Shown here: piece by piece, positions 53,364 to 62,283 of the stretch | How positions within the stretch are numbered: the stretch's first letter is position 1 | How the letters are laid out: each line of letters opens with the position of its first letter | Assembly: GCF_036516575.1 (NCBI RefSeq) | Contig: NZ_DATBTY010000040.1 | Coordinates: forward strand, 1-64,000 | Direction of reading: 5' to 3' | DNA from: Cerasibacillus sp036516575 | Lineage (GTDB): Bacteria > Bacillota > Bacilli > Bacillales > Amphibacillaceae | DNA length: 64,000 nucleotides | Program-made: the position numbers and the translations under genes | The notes under the pieces: model-generated | Databases searched by the model: none | What the model saw: only the letters and a program-made list of their open reading frames with translations | Told to the model about the DNA's origin: nothing

Positions 53364-53720
53364 ATGCCAAGAGTAAAAGGTGGTACAGTGACACGTCAAC
53401 GTCGTAAACGTGTCCTTAAACTGGCAAAAGGATATTACGGTTCAAAAAGAACTTTATTTAAAACAGCAAAACAACAAGTGATGAAATCAGGTCAATACGC
53501 ATATCGTGACCGTAAACAGAAAAAACGTGAGTTTCGTAAACTTTGGATCGCTCGTATTAACGCTGCTGCGCGTATGAACGATCTATCATACAATAAATTC
53601 ATGCACGGTCTAAAATTAGCAGGAATCGAAATTAACCGTAAAATGCTATCAGACCTTGCAGTTAATGATGAACAAGCATTTGCTCAATTAGCTGAACAAG
53701 CAAAAGCAGCTTTAAAATAA
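53364..53720 (+). CDS. rplT: Ribosomal protein L20
   Basis: 118 residues. It begins MPRVKGGTVTRQRRKRVLKL and has AKGYYGSKRTLF and the LWIARINAAARM stretch, all L20 hallmarks. L20 assembles early on 23S rRNA and also binds the leader at 52306-52447 to limit the operon. The ribosome site is TAGGAGGG. Confidence 0.96.
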   Translation: MPRVKGGTVTRQRRKRVLKLAKGYYGSKRTLFKTAKQQVMKSGQYAYRDRKQKKREFRKLWIARINAAARMNDLSYNKFMHGLKLAGIEINRKMLSDLAVNDEQAFAQLAEQAKAALK

Positions 53721-53730
53721 GAAACAAAGA

Positions 53731-53763
53731 AACCGGTTGAGAAGAATTCAACCGGTTTTTGTT
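53731..53763 (+). terminator. rplT terminator
   Basis: AACCGGTTGA (53731-53740) pairs with TCAACCGGTT (53748-53757), followed by a T-run. Confidence 0.9.
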
Positions 53764-53860
53764 TGCAAAATATAGAGTGATAAACATGTGCGCGCTATGT
53801 GATTGCGTTAAAGCTAAGAATTGCATAATAGTCTACATCGTCTATTAGACGCACTCCCTT

Positions 53861-54250
53861 TTAAGATGTTTCGAATAATTGATTAATCGGGTGTTTCCAT
53901 TCAACTTTTGCGTGAGGATAACGGATAAGGATTTCTTTTTCCAGAAAATATAAATCATCACGAGATAAACCTTTTAGTTCGAGTGGGTTTCGAACAGATA
54001 GGTGAATAGTGACGACCTCAAACGATTCCTCTGTCGTACCTAAATATTTTTCACCTTCAAATGAACATCCTTTATAGACAATTTGAAAATTCTTCTTACT
54101 ATTATTAGGGTCGTCTAAAAAGAAAAAATCGCCTTCTTCTTTAGCAATTGACAAATATCGCTCTGGATTACGAAAATATTTAATAAGCGTATAAATAATC
54201 GTAACAAGCGCAATTAAAATGAGTATGCGAAAAAGATAGACAACAACCAT
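53861..54250 (-). CDS. ysdB: YsdB, sigma-W-controlled membrane protein
   Basis: 129 residues. An N-terminal helix (about 2-22) and a soluble domain containing KKNFQIVYKGCSFEGEKYLG and a final YPHAKVEWKHPI, matching B. subtilis YsdB (NFQLTYKG...FEGEKH...CKIDW). The function is unknown; in B. subtilis it belongs to the sigma-W envelope-stress regulon. The ATG at 54250 is 7-8 bases after AAGGAG; the ATG at 54259 overlaps that site. It lies between rplT and the M42 peptidase as in B. subtilis. Confidence 0.85.
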   Translation of the reverse strand: MVVVYLFRILILIALVTIIYTLIKYFRNPERYLSIAKEEGDFFFLDDPNNSKKNFQIVYKGCSFEGEKYLGTTEESFEVVTIHLSVRNPLELKGLSRDDLYFLEKEILIRYPHAKVEWKHPINQLFETS

Positions 54251-54282
54251 AAGTAGCATCTCCTTGGAACTTATTAATACTC

Positions 54283-54311
54283 TATACGAATGACGATATC
54301 AAGAGGTTTCA
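54283..54311 (-). promoter_or_regulatory. Sigma-W-type promoter of ysdB
   Basis: Read on the minus strand: TGAAAC (54311-54306), 17-bp spacer, CGTATA (54288-54283). This fits the TGAAAC-N16/17-CGTA consensus of the sigma-W ECF factor and lies about 33 bases before the ysdB start. Confidence 0.7.
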
Positions 54312-54403
54312 CAAATTAATATAATTTAATGTTACAATGGAATTAAATAAATCGGATTGAAATTAATACCACAAATAAACCTTCATTACAAATGTATAAT
54401 ATA

Positions 54404-54458
54404 TATCAAAAAGCACTGATATATCAACCTTTATGAACTGACAAAGTGTTTTTTGATA
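54404..54458 (+). other. Long inverted repeat before dut
   Basis: TATCAAAAAGCACT (54404-54417) pairs with AGTGTTTTTTGATA (54445-54458) with one G-U pair and a 27-base loop, 43 bases before dut. It may be an attenuator or an operator. Confidence 0.4.
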
Positions 54459-54501
54459 CATAGTGAAGCGGAAATACAATTTATTAAAACAGGTGATATG
54501 A

Positions 54502-54936
54502 ATGGCGTATGAATTGAAAATTAATCTAATTGATGATGAAGCAAAATTACCTTATCGTGCGAATGAAGGTGATGCCGGTCTTGATTTATTTTCTGTAGAG
54601 GAAAAAATCATCAAGGCTGGAGAATCTGAGTTAATAAGAACAGGTATCCAAATTGAACTACCTAAAGGTACAGAAGCGCAGATTAGACCAAGAAGTGGTT
54701 TAGCCTTAAAACATTCAATTACAGTTCTTAATAGCCCCGGAACAATAGATGAAGGTTATCGAGGCGAACTTAAGATAATCTTGATAAACCATGGGAAAGA
54801 AGATTTTAAAATAGAAAAACATATGCGAATCGCTCAGATGATTATCGCTCCAGTTTTACAAGTTAACCTTGTGCAAGCAGAAGATTTATCTAGCTCAAAT
54901 CGAGGAGAAGGCGGCTTCGGGTCGTCAGGAAAGTAA
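54502..54936 (+). CDS. dut: Trimeric dUTPase
   Basis: 144 residues with all five dUTPase motifs: GDAGLDLFS (1), RPRSGLALKHSI (2), NSPGTIDEGYRGELK (3, with the catalytic Asp and the Tyr that excludes ribose), RIAQMIIAPV (4) and RGEGGFGSSG (5, the ATP-like P-loop). It hydrolyses dUTP to dUMP, keeping uracil out of DNA. The weak site CAGGTGATATG precedes it. It is not at this position in B. subtilis, whose dUTPases are phage-borne. No other phage genes were seen nearby. Confidence 0.94.
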   Translation: MAYELKINLIDDEAKLPYRANEGDAGLDLFSVEEKIIKAGESELIRTGIQIELPKGTEAQIRPRSGLALKHSITVLNSPGTIDEGYRGELKIILINHGKEDFKIEKHMRIAQMIIAPVLQVNLVQAEDLSSSNRGEGGFGSSGK

Positions 54937-54990
54937 TAACGAATTAATTAGTAATAAATAAAAAACTCAACTTTTTCACAAAATATCCGT

Positions 54991-54996
54991 TATAAT
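54991..54996 (+). promoter_or_regulatory. Possible -10 box for the M42 peptidase gene
   Basis: TATAAT 45 bases before the start. No convincing -35 was found at the right distance. Confidence 0.35.
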
Positions 54997-55040
54997 GGAT
55001 ATATACATAATTATTATTAGAAACAAATGGAGGAATGACC

Positions 55041-56126
55041 ATGTCAAAAATGGATGAAACATTGACGATGTTAAAAGACTTAACAGATGCAAAAGCAATC
55101 TCTGGAGATGAAAAAGAAGCAAGGGACGTTATGAGGAAATATATTACCCCATATGCAGATGAAGTTTATACGGATCATCTCGGTAGTTTAATTGCCAAAA
55201 AAACTGGTGATGAAAATGGTCCGAAAGTAATGGTTGCAGGCCATTTAGATGAAATTGGTTTTATGGTAACGCGTATTGATGATAAAGGATTTGTTTATTT
55301 TCAGACAATCGGTGGTTGGTGGAGTCAAGTAATGCTTGCTCAACGTGTAACCATAATGACAAGTAAAGGTGATGTGACTGGTGTGATTGGTTCAAAACCA
55401 CCACATATTCTTCCACCTGAAGCACGTAAAAAACCTGTTGCCATTAAAGATATGTTTATCGATATTGGTGCGACAAGTAAAGAAGAAGCTCTTGAATTCG
55501 GTGTTAAACCGGGTGACTCAATCGTTCCTTATTTTGAATTTACACAACTTAATAACGAAAAAATGCTCATGGCTAAAGCATGGGATAACAGAATCGGTTG
55601 TGCGATTGCAATCGACGTCCTAAAAGAATTAGAAAACAGCAACCACCCTAATATTGTGTATGGTGTTGGAACGGTTCAAGAAGAAGTAGGTTTACGTGGT
55701 GCTAAAACATCAGCACATATGATTAATCCTGATATTGCCTTTGCGGTTGATGTAGGAATCGCTGGCGATACACCAGGAATTAGTGACCATGATGCAGATA
55801 GTAAACTTGGTGAAGGACCACAAATTATTTTATATGATGCATCGATGGTATCTCATAAAGGGTTACGTGATTTAGTTGTGCAAACAGCAGATGAAAAGGA
55901 AATCCCATATCAATATGCATCCATTGCAGGTGGAGGAACAGATAGTGGTTCTATCCATTTAACGGCAGATGGTGTACCAGCCCTATCCATTACAATCGCA
56001 ACACGTTATATTCACTCACACGCAGCCATCTTGCATCGTGATGACTTCGAAAACGCAGTAAAATTAATTGTTGAAGTGATTAAGAAATTAGATCAAGATA
56101 CAGTTAAAGAAATCACGTTTAATTAA
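55041..56126 (+). CDS. ysdC: M42-family glutamyl/aminopeptidase YsdC
   Basis: 361 residues. The di-metal site residues are in VMVAGHLDEIGFMV (His and Asp), KAWDNRIGCAI (bridging Asp), the catalytic GTVQEEVGLRGA (Glu-Glu), AFAVDVGIAGD and RYIHSHAAIL (His). It forms self-compartmentalised dodecamers in the family and trims peptides; B. subtilis YsdC is also proposed to be a cellulase-like protein on old annotation, which the motifs do not support. The ATG at 55041 is well spaced from GGAGG; ATG 55035 is too close. Confidence 0.93.
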   Translation: MSKMDETLTMLKDLTDAKAISGDEKEARDVMRKYITPYADEVYTDHLGSLIAKKTGDENGPKVMVAGHLDEIGFMVTRIDDKGFVYFQTIGGWWSQVMLAQRVTIMTSKGDVTGVIGSKPPHILPPEARKKPVAIKDMFIDIGATSKEEALEFGVKPGDSIVPYFEFTQLNNEKMLMAKAWDNRIGCAIAIDVLKELENSNHPNIVYGVGTVQEEVGLRGAKTSAHMINPDIAFAVDVGIAGDTPGISDHDADSKLGEGPQIILYDASMVSHKGLRDLVVQTADEKEIPYQYASIAGGGTDSGSIHLTADGVPALSITIATRYIHSHAAILHRDDFENAVKLIVEVIKKLDQDTVKEITFN

Positions 56127-56197
56127 TCAGTGCTCAGGCTGATTGGTCTGAATACAAAATATCTATAATGAGTGGACTGCCTCAATAGTCCCGAAAT

Positions 56198-56239
56198 AAA
56201 AGGAACAGCCTAGCGTCATCGATAGGCTGTTCCTTTTTG
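56198..56239 (+). terminator. ysdC terminator
   Basis: A 15-bp perfect stem (56198-56212 with 56223-56237) with a 10-base loop and a TTTTT run in the right arm. Confidence 0.9.
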
Positions 56240-56436
56240 TGTATCTAGCGGATACTAGTTAGTGCAAAAGTTACTTAAATTACCCTTAGGATACTTCCAG
56301 CGGGTATTGGATTGTTTCAAAATCAGCTTCAGTACCCTTAGGATAGTTCTTGTGGGTATTCGTTTTGTAAAAAACACAATTAAATACCCTTGGAAATGCT
56401 CGATCAGTCACAAGTGAAATGCTTTTAAAAAAGAGC
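56229..56436. repeat. Degenerate 52-bp tandem array B (about four units)
   Basis: TACCCTTAGGATA at 56281 and 56333 and TACCCTTGGAA at 56385 are exactly 52 bases apart. AGCGGGTATT (56299) has a 52-base earlier counterpart AGCGGATACT (56247). Units lose similarity outward. It begins at the edge of the ysdC terminator and ends before the convergent lytic transglycosylase gene. Confidence 0.75.
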
Positions 56437-56463
56437 TCTCACATCATCATTGTAAAAGCTCTA

Positions 56464-57093
56464 TTATCCGAGATATGTGTGCATCACTTTTCTAACATAA
56501 TTGTTTGTTTCTTTAAATGGTGGGATGCCTTGATATTTATCAACGTTTCCTGGTCCAGCATTGTATGCTGCTAATGCGAGTTCTAAATGCCCATTATATT
56601 TATCAAGCATTTGTCGCAAATATTTTGTTCCACCTTCAATGTTTTGAACCGGATCATACGGATTTGTGACACCAAGATAACGCGCAGTACCTGGCATCAA
56701 TTGCATTAGTCCAACAGCACCGGCATGACTACGTGCTTGTGGATTATAGTTTGATTCATGTTTAATAATCGCATGAATCAGTTTCTCATCAACATCATAT
56801 TTTTGCGCTATTTGGTTAATCGATGCTGAATAGTCGCTATTGGTTGGTAAAGATGTATGTATAGCCCGCGGACTAACTGAGCGCATCGTATAGTTATAGT
56901 TCGTATGATTCAACTGATGATTTAGTTGTGGTGATAATTGTTGCGCTTCAACTATCTTTGCTTGTAATAATTGTCTAAAATCCAATGTTGGCATTGTAGG
57001 TGTGATTGGATTAAAACGATTTGTTTCTGATGATAATATTGGAGTACTAAAAGCTTGGACATATTGTCCCATCAAGCGCGGATCGATTGGCAT
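56464..57093 (-). CDS. Lytic transglycosylase (CwlQ/YjbJ-like)
   Basis: 209 residues. The C-terminal SLT domain (about 90-205) has the catalytic Glu in IIKHESNYNPQA, then GAVGLMQLMPGTA, NIEGGTKYLRQML and LALAAYNAGPGNV. No signal peptide is present; the N-terminal 80 residues are Gln/Asn/Pro-rich and probably disordered. B. subtilis CwlQ is similar in lacking a classical signal. It cleaves peptidoglycan glycan strands. Export route unknown. The ribosome site GAGGAGTG precedes the start. Confidence 0.88.
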   Translation of the reverse strand: MPIDPRLMGQYVQAFSTPILSSETNRFNPITPTMPTLDFRQLLQAKIVEAQQLSPQLNHQLNHTNYNYTMRSVSPRAIHTSLPTNSDYSASINQIAQKYDVDEKLIHAIIKHESNYNPQARSHAGAVGLMQLMPGTARYLGVTNPYDPVQNIEGGTKYLRQMLDKYNGHLELALAAYNAGPGNVDKYQGIPPFKETNNYVRKVMHTYLG

Positions 57094-57152
57094 ATTATCA
57101 CTCCTCTATCATTATTTTAGCTATAAATGTTACAAGATGCAATCAAATAAAT

Positions 57153-57177
57153 AAACTCGCCCGATTATAGCGAGTTC
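57153..57177 (-). terminator. sspI terminator
   Basis: AACTCGC (57154-57160) pairs with GCGAGTT (57170-57176). On the minus strand the stem is followed by TATTTATTTG. Confidence 0.7.
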
Positions 57178-57188
57178 ATTGTGGAAAA

Positions 57189-57407
57189 TTATTGACTAGC
57201 TTCTTTAACACCTTGTTCTAGAGCAGATACCATTTCTTGGCGATCAGTTGCATCAGATTTTTTCCAAATAAGTTCAAATAACACCCCAAGGCCTGGGAGC
57301 ATTTTTTCTTCACCATTTTCTATCGCATCGACAATTGTTGCTTCAAGCTGTTCTTGATTATTATCAGCAATATTAGCTACAATCGCTTTTCTTAAATTCA
57401 AGTTCAC
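57189..57407 (-). CDS. sspI: Small acid-soluble spore protein SspI
   Basis: 72 residues: MNLNLRKAIVANIADN, then QLEATIVDAIENGEEKMLPG and LGVLFELIWKKS, the SspI family pattern. It is a minor spore core protein made in the forespore. A possible sigma-G promoter (ACATA, 17 bases, CAAACTA on the minus strand) lies upstream but is a weak match. The AAAGGGGTGATT site precedes the start. It is divergent from ysgA, as in B. subtilis, and is good evidence for a spore former. Confidence 0.92.
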   Translation of the reverse strand: MNLNLRKAIVANIADNNQEQLEATIVDAIENGEEKMLPGLGVLFELIWKKSDATDRQEMVSALEQGVKEASQ

Positions 57408-57510
57408 AGAATCACCCCTTTAATACCAGTCACTACAGATAGTTTGACCGGCGTATGATAAATTATGTATGATGTACAAAGAAAATAATTGGGTAGGAAG
57501 GATATTATAG

Positions 57511-58272
57511 ATGGATATGATTACTTCGGTTCAAAATGAAAAAGTTAAAGCATGGCGTAAACTACATAAACGAAAAGAAAGATTAAAATCAAAATTATTT
57601 ATAGTGGAAGGCTATCATCTTGTTGAAGAAGCATGGAAAAGTAACTGGGAGATTAAAGAACTGATTGTCATGGATCAAACAGATATTCCATCATGGTATA
57701 AAGAAAGCAATATCACTGTTGTTAGTAAACAGGTCTTTCAATCAATTTCAAAAACGGAAACACCTCAAGGGATATTAGCTATTGTGAAGATGAAACAGAC
57801 TTTTATTCAAAATGGTAAACATCTCCTCTTAATTGATGCAGTTCAAGATCCGGGAAATTTAGGTACAATTATTCGAACAGCAGATGCCGCAGGGTTAGGA
57901 GGGATTATTCTCGGTGAAGGTACTGTCGATGTCTTTAATGATAAAGTGATACGTGCAACACAGGGATCATTATTCCATATTCCAATTAAAGAATCTCTGC
58001 TAGTGGAAGAGATAAACACGCTAAAAAATAATGGCTATCATATTTGGGCTTCGGCCCTTGAAGAAGCTCAAGATTATCAAGAAGTAAACGTACCAGAAAA
58101 AGTGGCCCTTCTATTAGGAAATGAAGGAGCTGGTATAAACCAAAAATACATCGAACAAGCCGATTTATCTGTTAAAATACCGATTTACGGCAAGGCGGAA
58201 TCGTTAAATGTAGGTGTAGCGGCAAGTATTTTGATGTATTATATTGTTCAAAACACTCATATAAACAAATAG
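57511..58272 (+). CDS. ysgA: SpoU-family RNA 2'-O-methyltransferase YsgA
   Basis: 253 residues. An N-terminal substrate-binding domain (1-95) is followed by a SPOUT domain with QDPGNLGTIIRTADAAG (motif 1), LLLGNEGAGI (motif 2) and KAESLNVGVAASILMY (motif 3), the trefoil-knot SAM site. It probably methylates a ribose in rRNA; the exact site is unknown. The start is ATG 57511 after TAGGAAGGAT. Confidence 0.92.
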   Translation: MDMITSVQNEKVKAWRKLHKRKERLKSKLFIVEGYHLVEEAWKSNWEIKELIVMDQTDIPSWYKESNITVVSKQVFQSISKTETPQGILAIVKMKQTFIQNGKHLLLIDAVQDPGNLGTIIRTADAAGLGGIILGEGTVDVFNDKVIRATQGSLFHIPIKESLLVEEINTLKNNGYHIWASALEEAQDYQEVNVPEKVALLLGNEGAGINQKYIEQADLSVKIPIYGKAESLNVGVAASILMYYIVQNTHINK

Positions 58273-58275
58273 CAT

Positions 58276-58304
58276 TTGCAAAATAATCCATCTATCATTA
58301 TAAT
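58276..58304 (+). promoter_or_regulatory. pheST promoter
   Basis: TTGCAA (58276-58281), 17-bp spacer, TATAAT (58299-58304), identical in boxes and spacing to the thrS promoter. Confidence 0.75.
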
Positions 58305-58310
58305 ATGTAG

Positions 58311-58572
58311 TAAATCAAAATATTAAGCGAAGAAAGAGCCGATTAACAATTAACATAGGGTAAAGGAAGGAAATGCCGTGGACTGAGAGCGTTTCTATTC
58401 TATATTGTTAAGATTTCACTCTGGAGCTGACACTTAGACCTTATCTTCATGGATAAGTAAAGGTGTTCCGGATTTGATTCCGTTATCATGAAAGAGTTGG
58501 GTATTTTTATGCCAACAAGGGTGGTATCGCGATTTAACCTCGTCCCTTTTTAGGGAGGAGGTTTTTTTAATG
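58311..58572 (+). ncRNA. T-box riboswitch, phenylalanine type (pheS leader)
   Basis: The T-box sequence AGGGTGGTATCGCG stands at 58518-58531. The terminator CCTCGTCCCT (58538-58547) pairs with AGGGAGGAGG (58552-58561), followed by TTTTTTT. A plausible specifier is TTC (Phe) at 58415-58417, followed by A. Uncharged tRNA-Phe would allow readthrough into pheST. Confidence 0.9.
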
Positions 58573-58594
58573 ATTTAATTAGGAGGTATTTGAC

Positions 58595-59629
58595 ATGAAG
58601 GAAAAACTCGAGGCCATTCGCAAAGAAGCCCTCGCTAAGATTAAAGATATTGAAGAAATGAAATCCTTACAAGATTTAAGAGTGGCCTATTTAGGAAAAA
58701 AGGGATCGATTACGAGTGTTTTAAGAGGTATGGGGAAATTAGCTAAAGAAGAACGACCAATCATTGGTGAAATGGCTAACAAAGTGCGTGAAGCAATCAC
58801 ATCATCCATTGAGGAAAAACAAGCGAAACTAGAAAAAGATGCAATGGATAAACAATTACAAGAAGAAGCAATTGATGTGACCTTACCAGGCCGTCCAGTA
58901 CAAGTTGGTGGTCCGCATTTATTTACACATATCGTTCAGGAAATTGAAGACTTATTTATTGGGATGGGTTTTGAAGTTAGAGAAGGACCACAAGTAGAGA
59001 CGGATTATTATAATTTTGAAGCATTGAACTTACCACAAAACCATCCGGCAAGAGATATGCAAGATTCATTCTATATTACGAACGAATTATTATTAAGAAC
59101 ACATACATCACCTGTTCAGGCACGTACGATGAAAGCCTATAAAGGTGAAAAACCAGTAAAAATGATCTGTCCAGGTGTTGTATATCGTCGTGATCATGAC
59201 GATGCGACTCATTCTCATCAATTTAATCAAATAGAGGGTCTATATGTTGATAAAGATGTTCGAATGAGTGATCTGAAAGGGATATTGAATTTATTTGCTA
59301 AAAAAATGTTTGGTGAAGAGCGTGAAATCCGTCTTCGGCCGAGCTTTTTCCCGTTTACCGAACCATCTGTTGAAATGGATATTTCATGTAAAGTCTGTTC
59401 GCAAAAAGGCTGTTCCGTATGTAAGCAAACAGGATGGATTGAAGTATTAGGTGGGGGAATGGTACACCCACGTGTACTTGAAATGGCAGGTTATGATCCA
59501 AATGTATATACTGGTTTTGCATTCGGTATGGGGACAGATCGAATCGCTATGCTTAAGTACGGTGTAAATGATATCCGACAATTTTATATGAATGATAAAC
59601 GTTTTGTCACGCAATATCATCAAGCTTAG
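58595..59629 (+). CDS. pheS: Phenylalanyl-tRNA synthetase alpha subunit PheS
   Basis: 344 residues, class II. A coiled-coil N-terminal tRNA-binding arm (1-90), then the catalytic core with THSHQFNQIEGL, RPSFFPFTEPSVEMD and GMGTDRIAMLKYG (motif 3). It includes a Cys-rich insert (CKVCSQKGCSVC) of the kind found in many PheS. It forms a heterotetramer with PheT. The strong site TTAGGAGG precedes the ATG; pheT follows after 8 bases. Confidence 0.96.
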   Translation: MKEKLEAIRKEALAKIKDIEEMKSLQDLRVAYLGKKGSITSVLRGMGKLAKEERPIIGEMANKVREAITSSIEEKQAKLEKDAMDKQLQEEAIDVTLPGRPVQVGGPHLFTHIVQEIEDLFIGMGFEVREGPQVETDYYNFEALNLPQNHPARDMQDSFYITNELLLRTHTSPVQARTMKAYKGEKPVKMICPGVVYRRDHDDATHSHQFNQIEGLYVDKDVRMSDLKGILNLFAKKMFGEEREIRLRPSFFPFTEPSVEMDISCKVCSQKGCSVCKQTGWIEVLGGGMVHPRVLEMAGYDPNVYTGFAFGMGTDRIAMLKYGVNDIRQFYMNDKRFVTQYHQA

Positions 59630-59637
59630 GAGGTCTT

Positions 59638-62070
59638 ATGATGCTTGTATCATTAAATTGGTTAAATAAATATGTTGATATTTCTAATATGAGTCCTGAA
59701 GAATTAGCTGAACGGATTACGAAGTCAGGGATTGAAGTTGATCGTATAGAATACATCGGTGAAGCAAACCCGGATGTTGTCGTCGGTTATGTTGAAACAT
59801 GTGAAAAACATCCTGATGCAGATAAATTAAATGTGTGTCAGGTTGATGTTGGTCAAGACGAAGCATTACAAATTGTTTGTGGTGCACCGAATGTTGCAAA
59901 AGGACAAAAGGTTATAGTCGCAAAGCCAGGTGCAACTTTACCAGGCGACATGAAGATTAAGAAAGTTAAATTACGTGGTGTTGAATCAAACGGGATGATT
60001 TGTTCTTTACAAGAATTAGGAATCGATGAGAAATATATCCCAAGTGAGTATGCTGATGGCATTTATGTTTTCCCAGATGATGTTACTGTTGGTGAACGGA
60101 TTGAACCGTTATTAAATATGGATGATGTTGTTCTGGAATTCGATTTAACACCAAACCGCGCTGACAGCTTAAGTATGTTAGGGGTTGCCTATGAAGTAGC
60201 AGCTATTTTAGATCAGCCACTTCACTTGCCTGAAGTAAGTATAAATGAAATTGATGAAGAGGCAGACCAACAAGTAAAAGTCAATGTAGAAGCAACAGAT
60301 TTATGTCCATATTATGGTGCATTTATTGTGAAAAATGTCGAAATCAAACCATCCCCATTGTGGATGCAACATTATTTAATAGCTGCAGGCATCCGTCCAA
60401 TTAATAATGTTGTCGATATTACAAACTATGTTTTACTAGAGTACGGACAGCCGCTTCATGCTTTTGATTATGATCGATTGAACAGTAAAGAAATTCTCGT
60501 TCGTCGAGCAAACGATGCTGAAAAAATCGTAACTTTAGATGATGTTGAACGTCAGTTAACAAATGATGATTTAGTGATTACAAATGGTGAAAAACCAATC
60601 GCTTTAGCAGGTGTTATGGGTGGTGCCAATACAGAAGTTCATGATGGCACGACAAATATTTTACTTGAAGCGGCCTTTTTTGATCCGGGTTCAGTTAGAA
60701 AAACAGTGAAAAAGACTGGACTACGTAGTGAAGCAAGTACCCGTTTTGAAAAAGGTGTTGACCCTAATCGTGTACGTGAAGCTGGACAAAGAGCATGTCA
60801 ATTACTTGAAAAATATGCGAATGGAAAAGTGTTCAGAGGCGTTGTTGAGTATGACAGATTAGATCGTTCAGAGAAGACTGTTATGATTCATACAGATGAA
60901 ATTAATAAGCGACTTGGCTCAGAGATGACATCTGAAGAAATTGCTGACATTTTACGGAAGCTACGTTTTGAATATAAGCAAGAAGAAAAGCAGTTTACAG
61001 TCCAAGTTCCAACTCGACGTGGTGATATTTCTATATTTGAAGATATGTTAGAAGAAGTTGCCCGAATTTATGGTTATGACAATTTACCATTTACATTACC
61101 AAAACATTTCTCACAAGTTGGTACGCTAACAAAACGTCAGCAACTCATGCGTAAAATGAAAACATATTTACAAAGTGCCGGATTAATGGAAGCGAGAACC
61201 TATTCATTAACAAAAGAAGTTTATGCATCACGCTTTATTAGTCCTGAAATTCAAGCAAGAAATCCGTATCCTATTTCAGTTCAAAAACCGATGACTGAAG
61301 ACCATCAATATTTACGTTTAAGTCTGGTTCCAGAATTGTTAAAATCAATGGCTTATAATAAAGCCCGAAATGAATATAATCTAGCATTTTATGAAATGGG
61401 AAATATATTTATTTCAGATGAAGAAAAAATTACCAAACAACCAAATGAAGAAATGCGTATTTCTGGCGCATTAACAGGTGAGTGGGTCGACCACAAATGG
61501 CAAGGCGCTAATCAATCAGTTGATTTCTTTGTCGTTAAAGGGATACTTGAAGGACTATTTCATTATTTACAGCTACCTGTTGAGTATAAAGCATCCGAAC
61601 TTCCGCAAATGCATCCAGGACGTTGTGCAACAATCTACATGAATAATGAGCCGATTGGATTTTTAGGTCAAGTCCATCCACTTGTTCAAATAGAAATGGA
61701 CCTTAAAGAGACCTATGTGTTTGATTTGAATGGAGAGGCTATTTTGGACGCCCATACACATCATGCGACTTATGACCCTATTCCTAAATATCCATCGATA
61801 GAGAGAGATATAGCCTTTATCTTAGACCAAGACGTGTTGGCTGGCGATGTTAAGTCGTTAATAGAAAAATTAGGATCGCCACTCGTTAAAGAAGTACAAA
61901 TTTTTGATGTGTATAGCGGTGAACATCTACCTGAAGGGAAAAAATCAGTCGCCTATCATCTCGTTTATCAAGATCCGAATAAAACATTAAAAGATGATGA
62001 AGTCGAAGAATCGTTTAAACAAATCATTGATCAAGTAAACAAAACATTTAATGCTTATGTTCGTTCATAA
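59638..62070 (+). CDS. pheT: Phenylalanyl-tRNA synthetase beta subunit PheT
   Basis: 810 residues. The N-terminal OB-fold tRNA-binding domain has HPDADKLNVCQVD (about 60-72). The B3/B4 editing domain (about 210-385), B5 (about 405-475), catalytic-like domain and C-terminal ferredoxin-like anticodon domain (about 715-808, PKYPSIERDIAFILDQ) follow. It edits mischarged Tyr-tRNA-Phe. The starts at 59638 and 59641 both follow TAGGAGGTC. Confidence 0.96.
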   Translation: MMLVSLNWLNKYVDISNMSPEELAERITKSGIEVDRIEYIGEANPDVVVGYVETCEKHPDADKLNVCQVDVGQDEALQIVCGAPNVAKGQKVIVAKPGATLPGDMKIKKVKLRGVESNGMICSLQELGIDEKYIPSEYADGIYVFPDDVTVGERIEPLLNMDDVVLEFDLTPNRADSLSMLGVAYEVAAILDQPLHLPEVSINEIDEEADQQVKVNVEATDLCPYYGAFIVKNVEIKPSPLWMQHYLIAAGIRPINNVVDITNYVLLEYGQPLHAFDYDRLNSKEILVRRANDAEKIVTLDDVERQLTNDDLVITNGEKPIALAGVMGGANTEVHDGTTNILLEAAFFDPGSVRKTVKKTGLRSEASTRFEKGVDPNRVREAGQRACQLLEKYANGKVFRGVVEYDRLDRSEKTVMIHTDEINKRLGSEMTSEEIADILRKLRFEYKQEEKQFTVQVPTRRGDISIFEDMLEEVARIYGYDNLPFTLPKHFSQVGTLTKRQQLMRKMKTYLQSAGLMEARTYSLTKEVYASRFISPEIQARNPYPISVQKPMTEDHQYLRLSLVPELLKSMAYNKARNEYNLAFYEMGNIFISDEEKITKQPNEEMRISGALTGEWVDHKWQGANQSVDFFVVKGILEGLFHYLQLPVEYKASELPQMHPGRCATIYMNNEPIGFLGQVHPLVQIEMDLKETYVFDLNGEAILDAHTHHATYDPIPKYPSIERDIAFILDQDVLAGDVKSLIEKLGSPLVKEVQIFDVYSGEHLPEGKKSVAYHLVYQDPNKTLKDDEVEESFKQIIDQVNKTFNAYVRS

Positions 62071-62143
62071 GAGTAAGGAGTCTAGGACTAAATGAACAGA
62101 ACTGTTCCTGTCAAGTAGACAGAGGAAATAATAAAATTTGACT

Positions 62144-62186
62144 TAAACGGTCTTAGCTCTGTATTCAAAAGAGCTAAGACCGTTTA
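62144..62186 (+). terminator. Long hairpin after pheT
   Basis: A perfect 17-bp stem (62144-62160 with 62170-62186) with a 9-base loop. No T-tract beyond GTCGTTCT. A second hairpin (62244-62255 with 62259-62270) ending in TTTTA follows and may be the real terminator. Confidence 0.7.
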
Positions 62187-62243
62187 GTCGTTCTATACCT
62201 TTCATCATGTTAGAAGTAAATGTATTTATCAATTACTTTTGGG

Positions 62244-62274
62244 AAATCCTCGGCAATGTGCTGAGGATTTTACG
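62244..62274 (+). terminator. Second hairpin after pheT
   Basis: AAATCCTCGGCA (62244-62255) pairs with TGCTGAGGATTT (62259-62270) with one G-U pair and a 3-base loop, followed by TTACG. Confidence 0.6.
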
Positions 62275-62283
62275 TTTATATCG

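Noticed and set aside
62094..62122. Insertion-sequence end
   Set aside because: Two short palindromes resemble IS3-type ends, but there is no transposase, second end or target duplication in view, so it is not listed as a mobile element.
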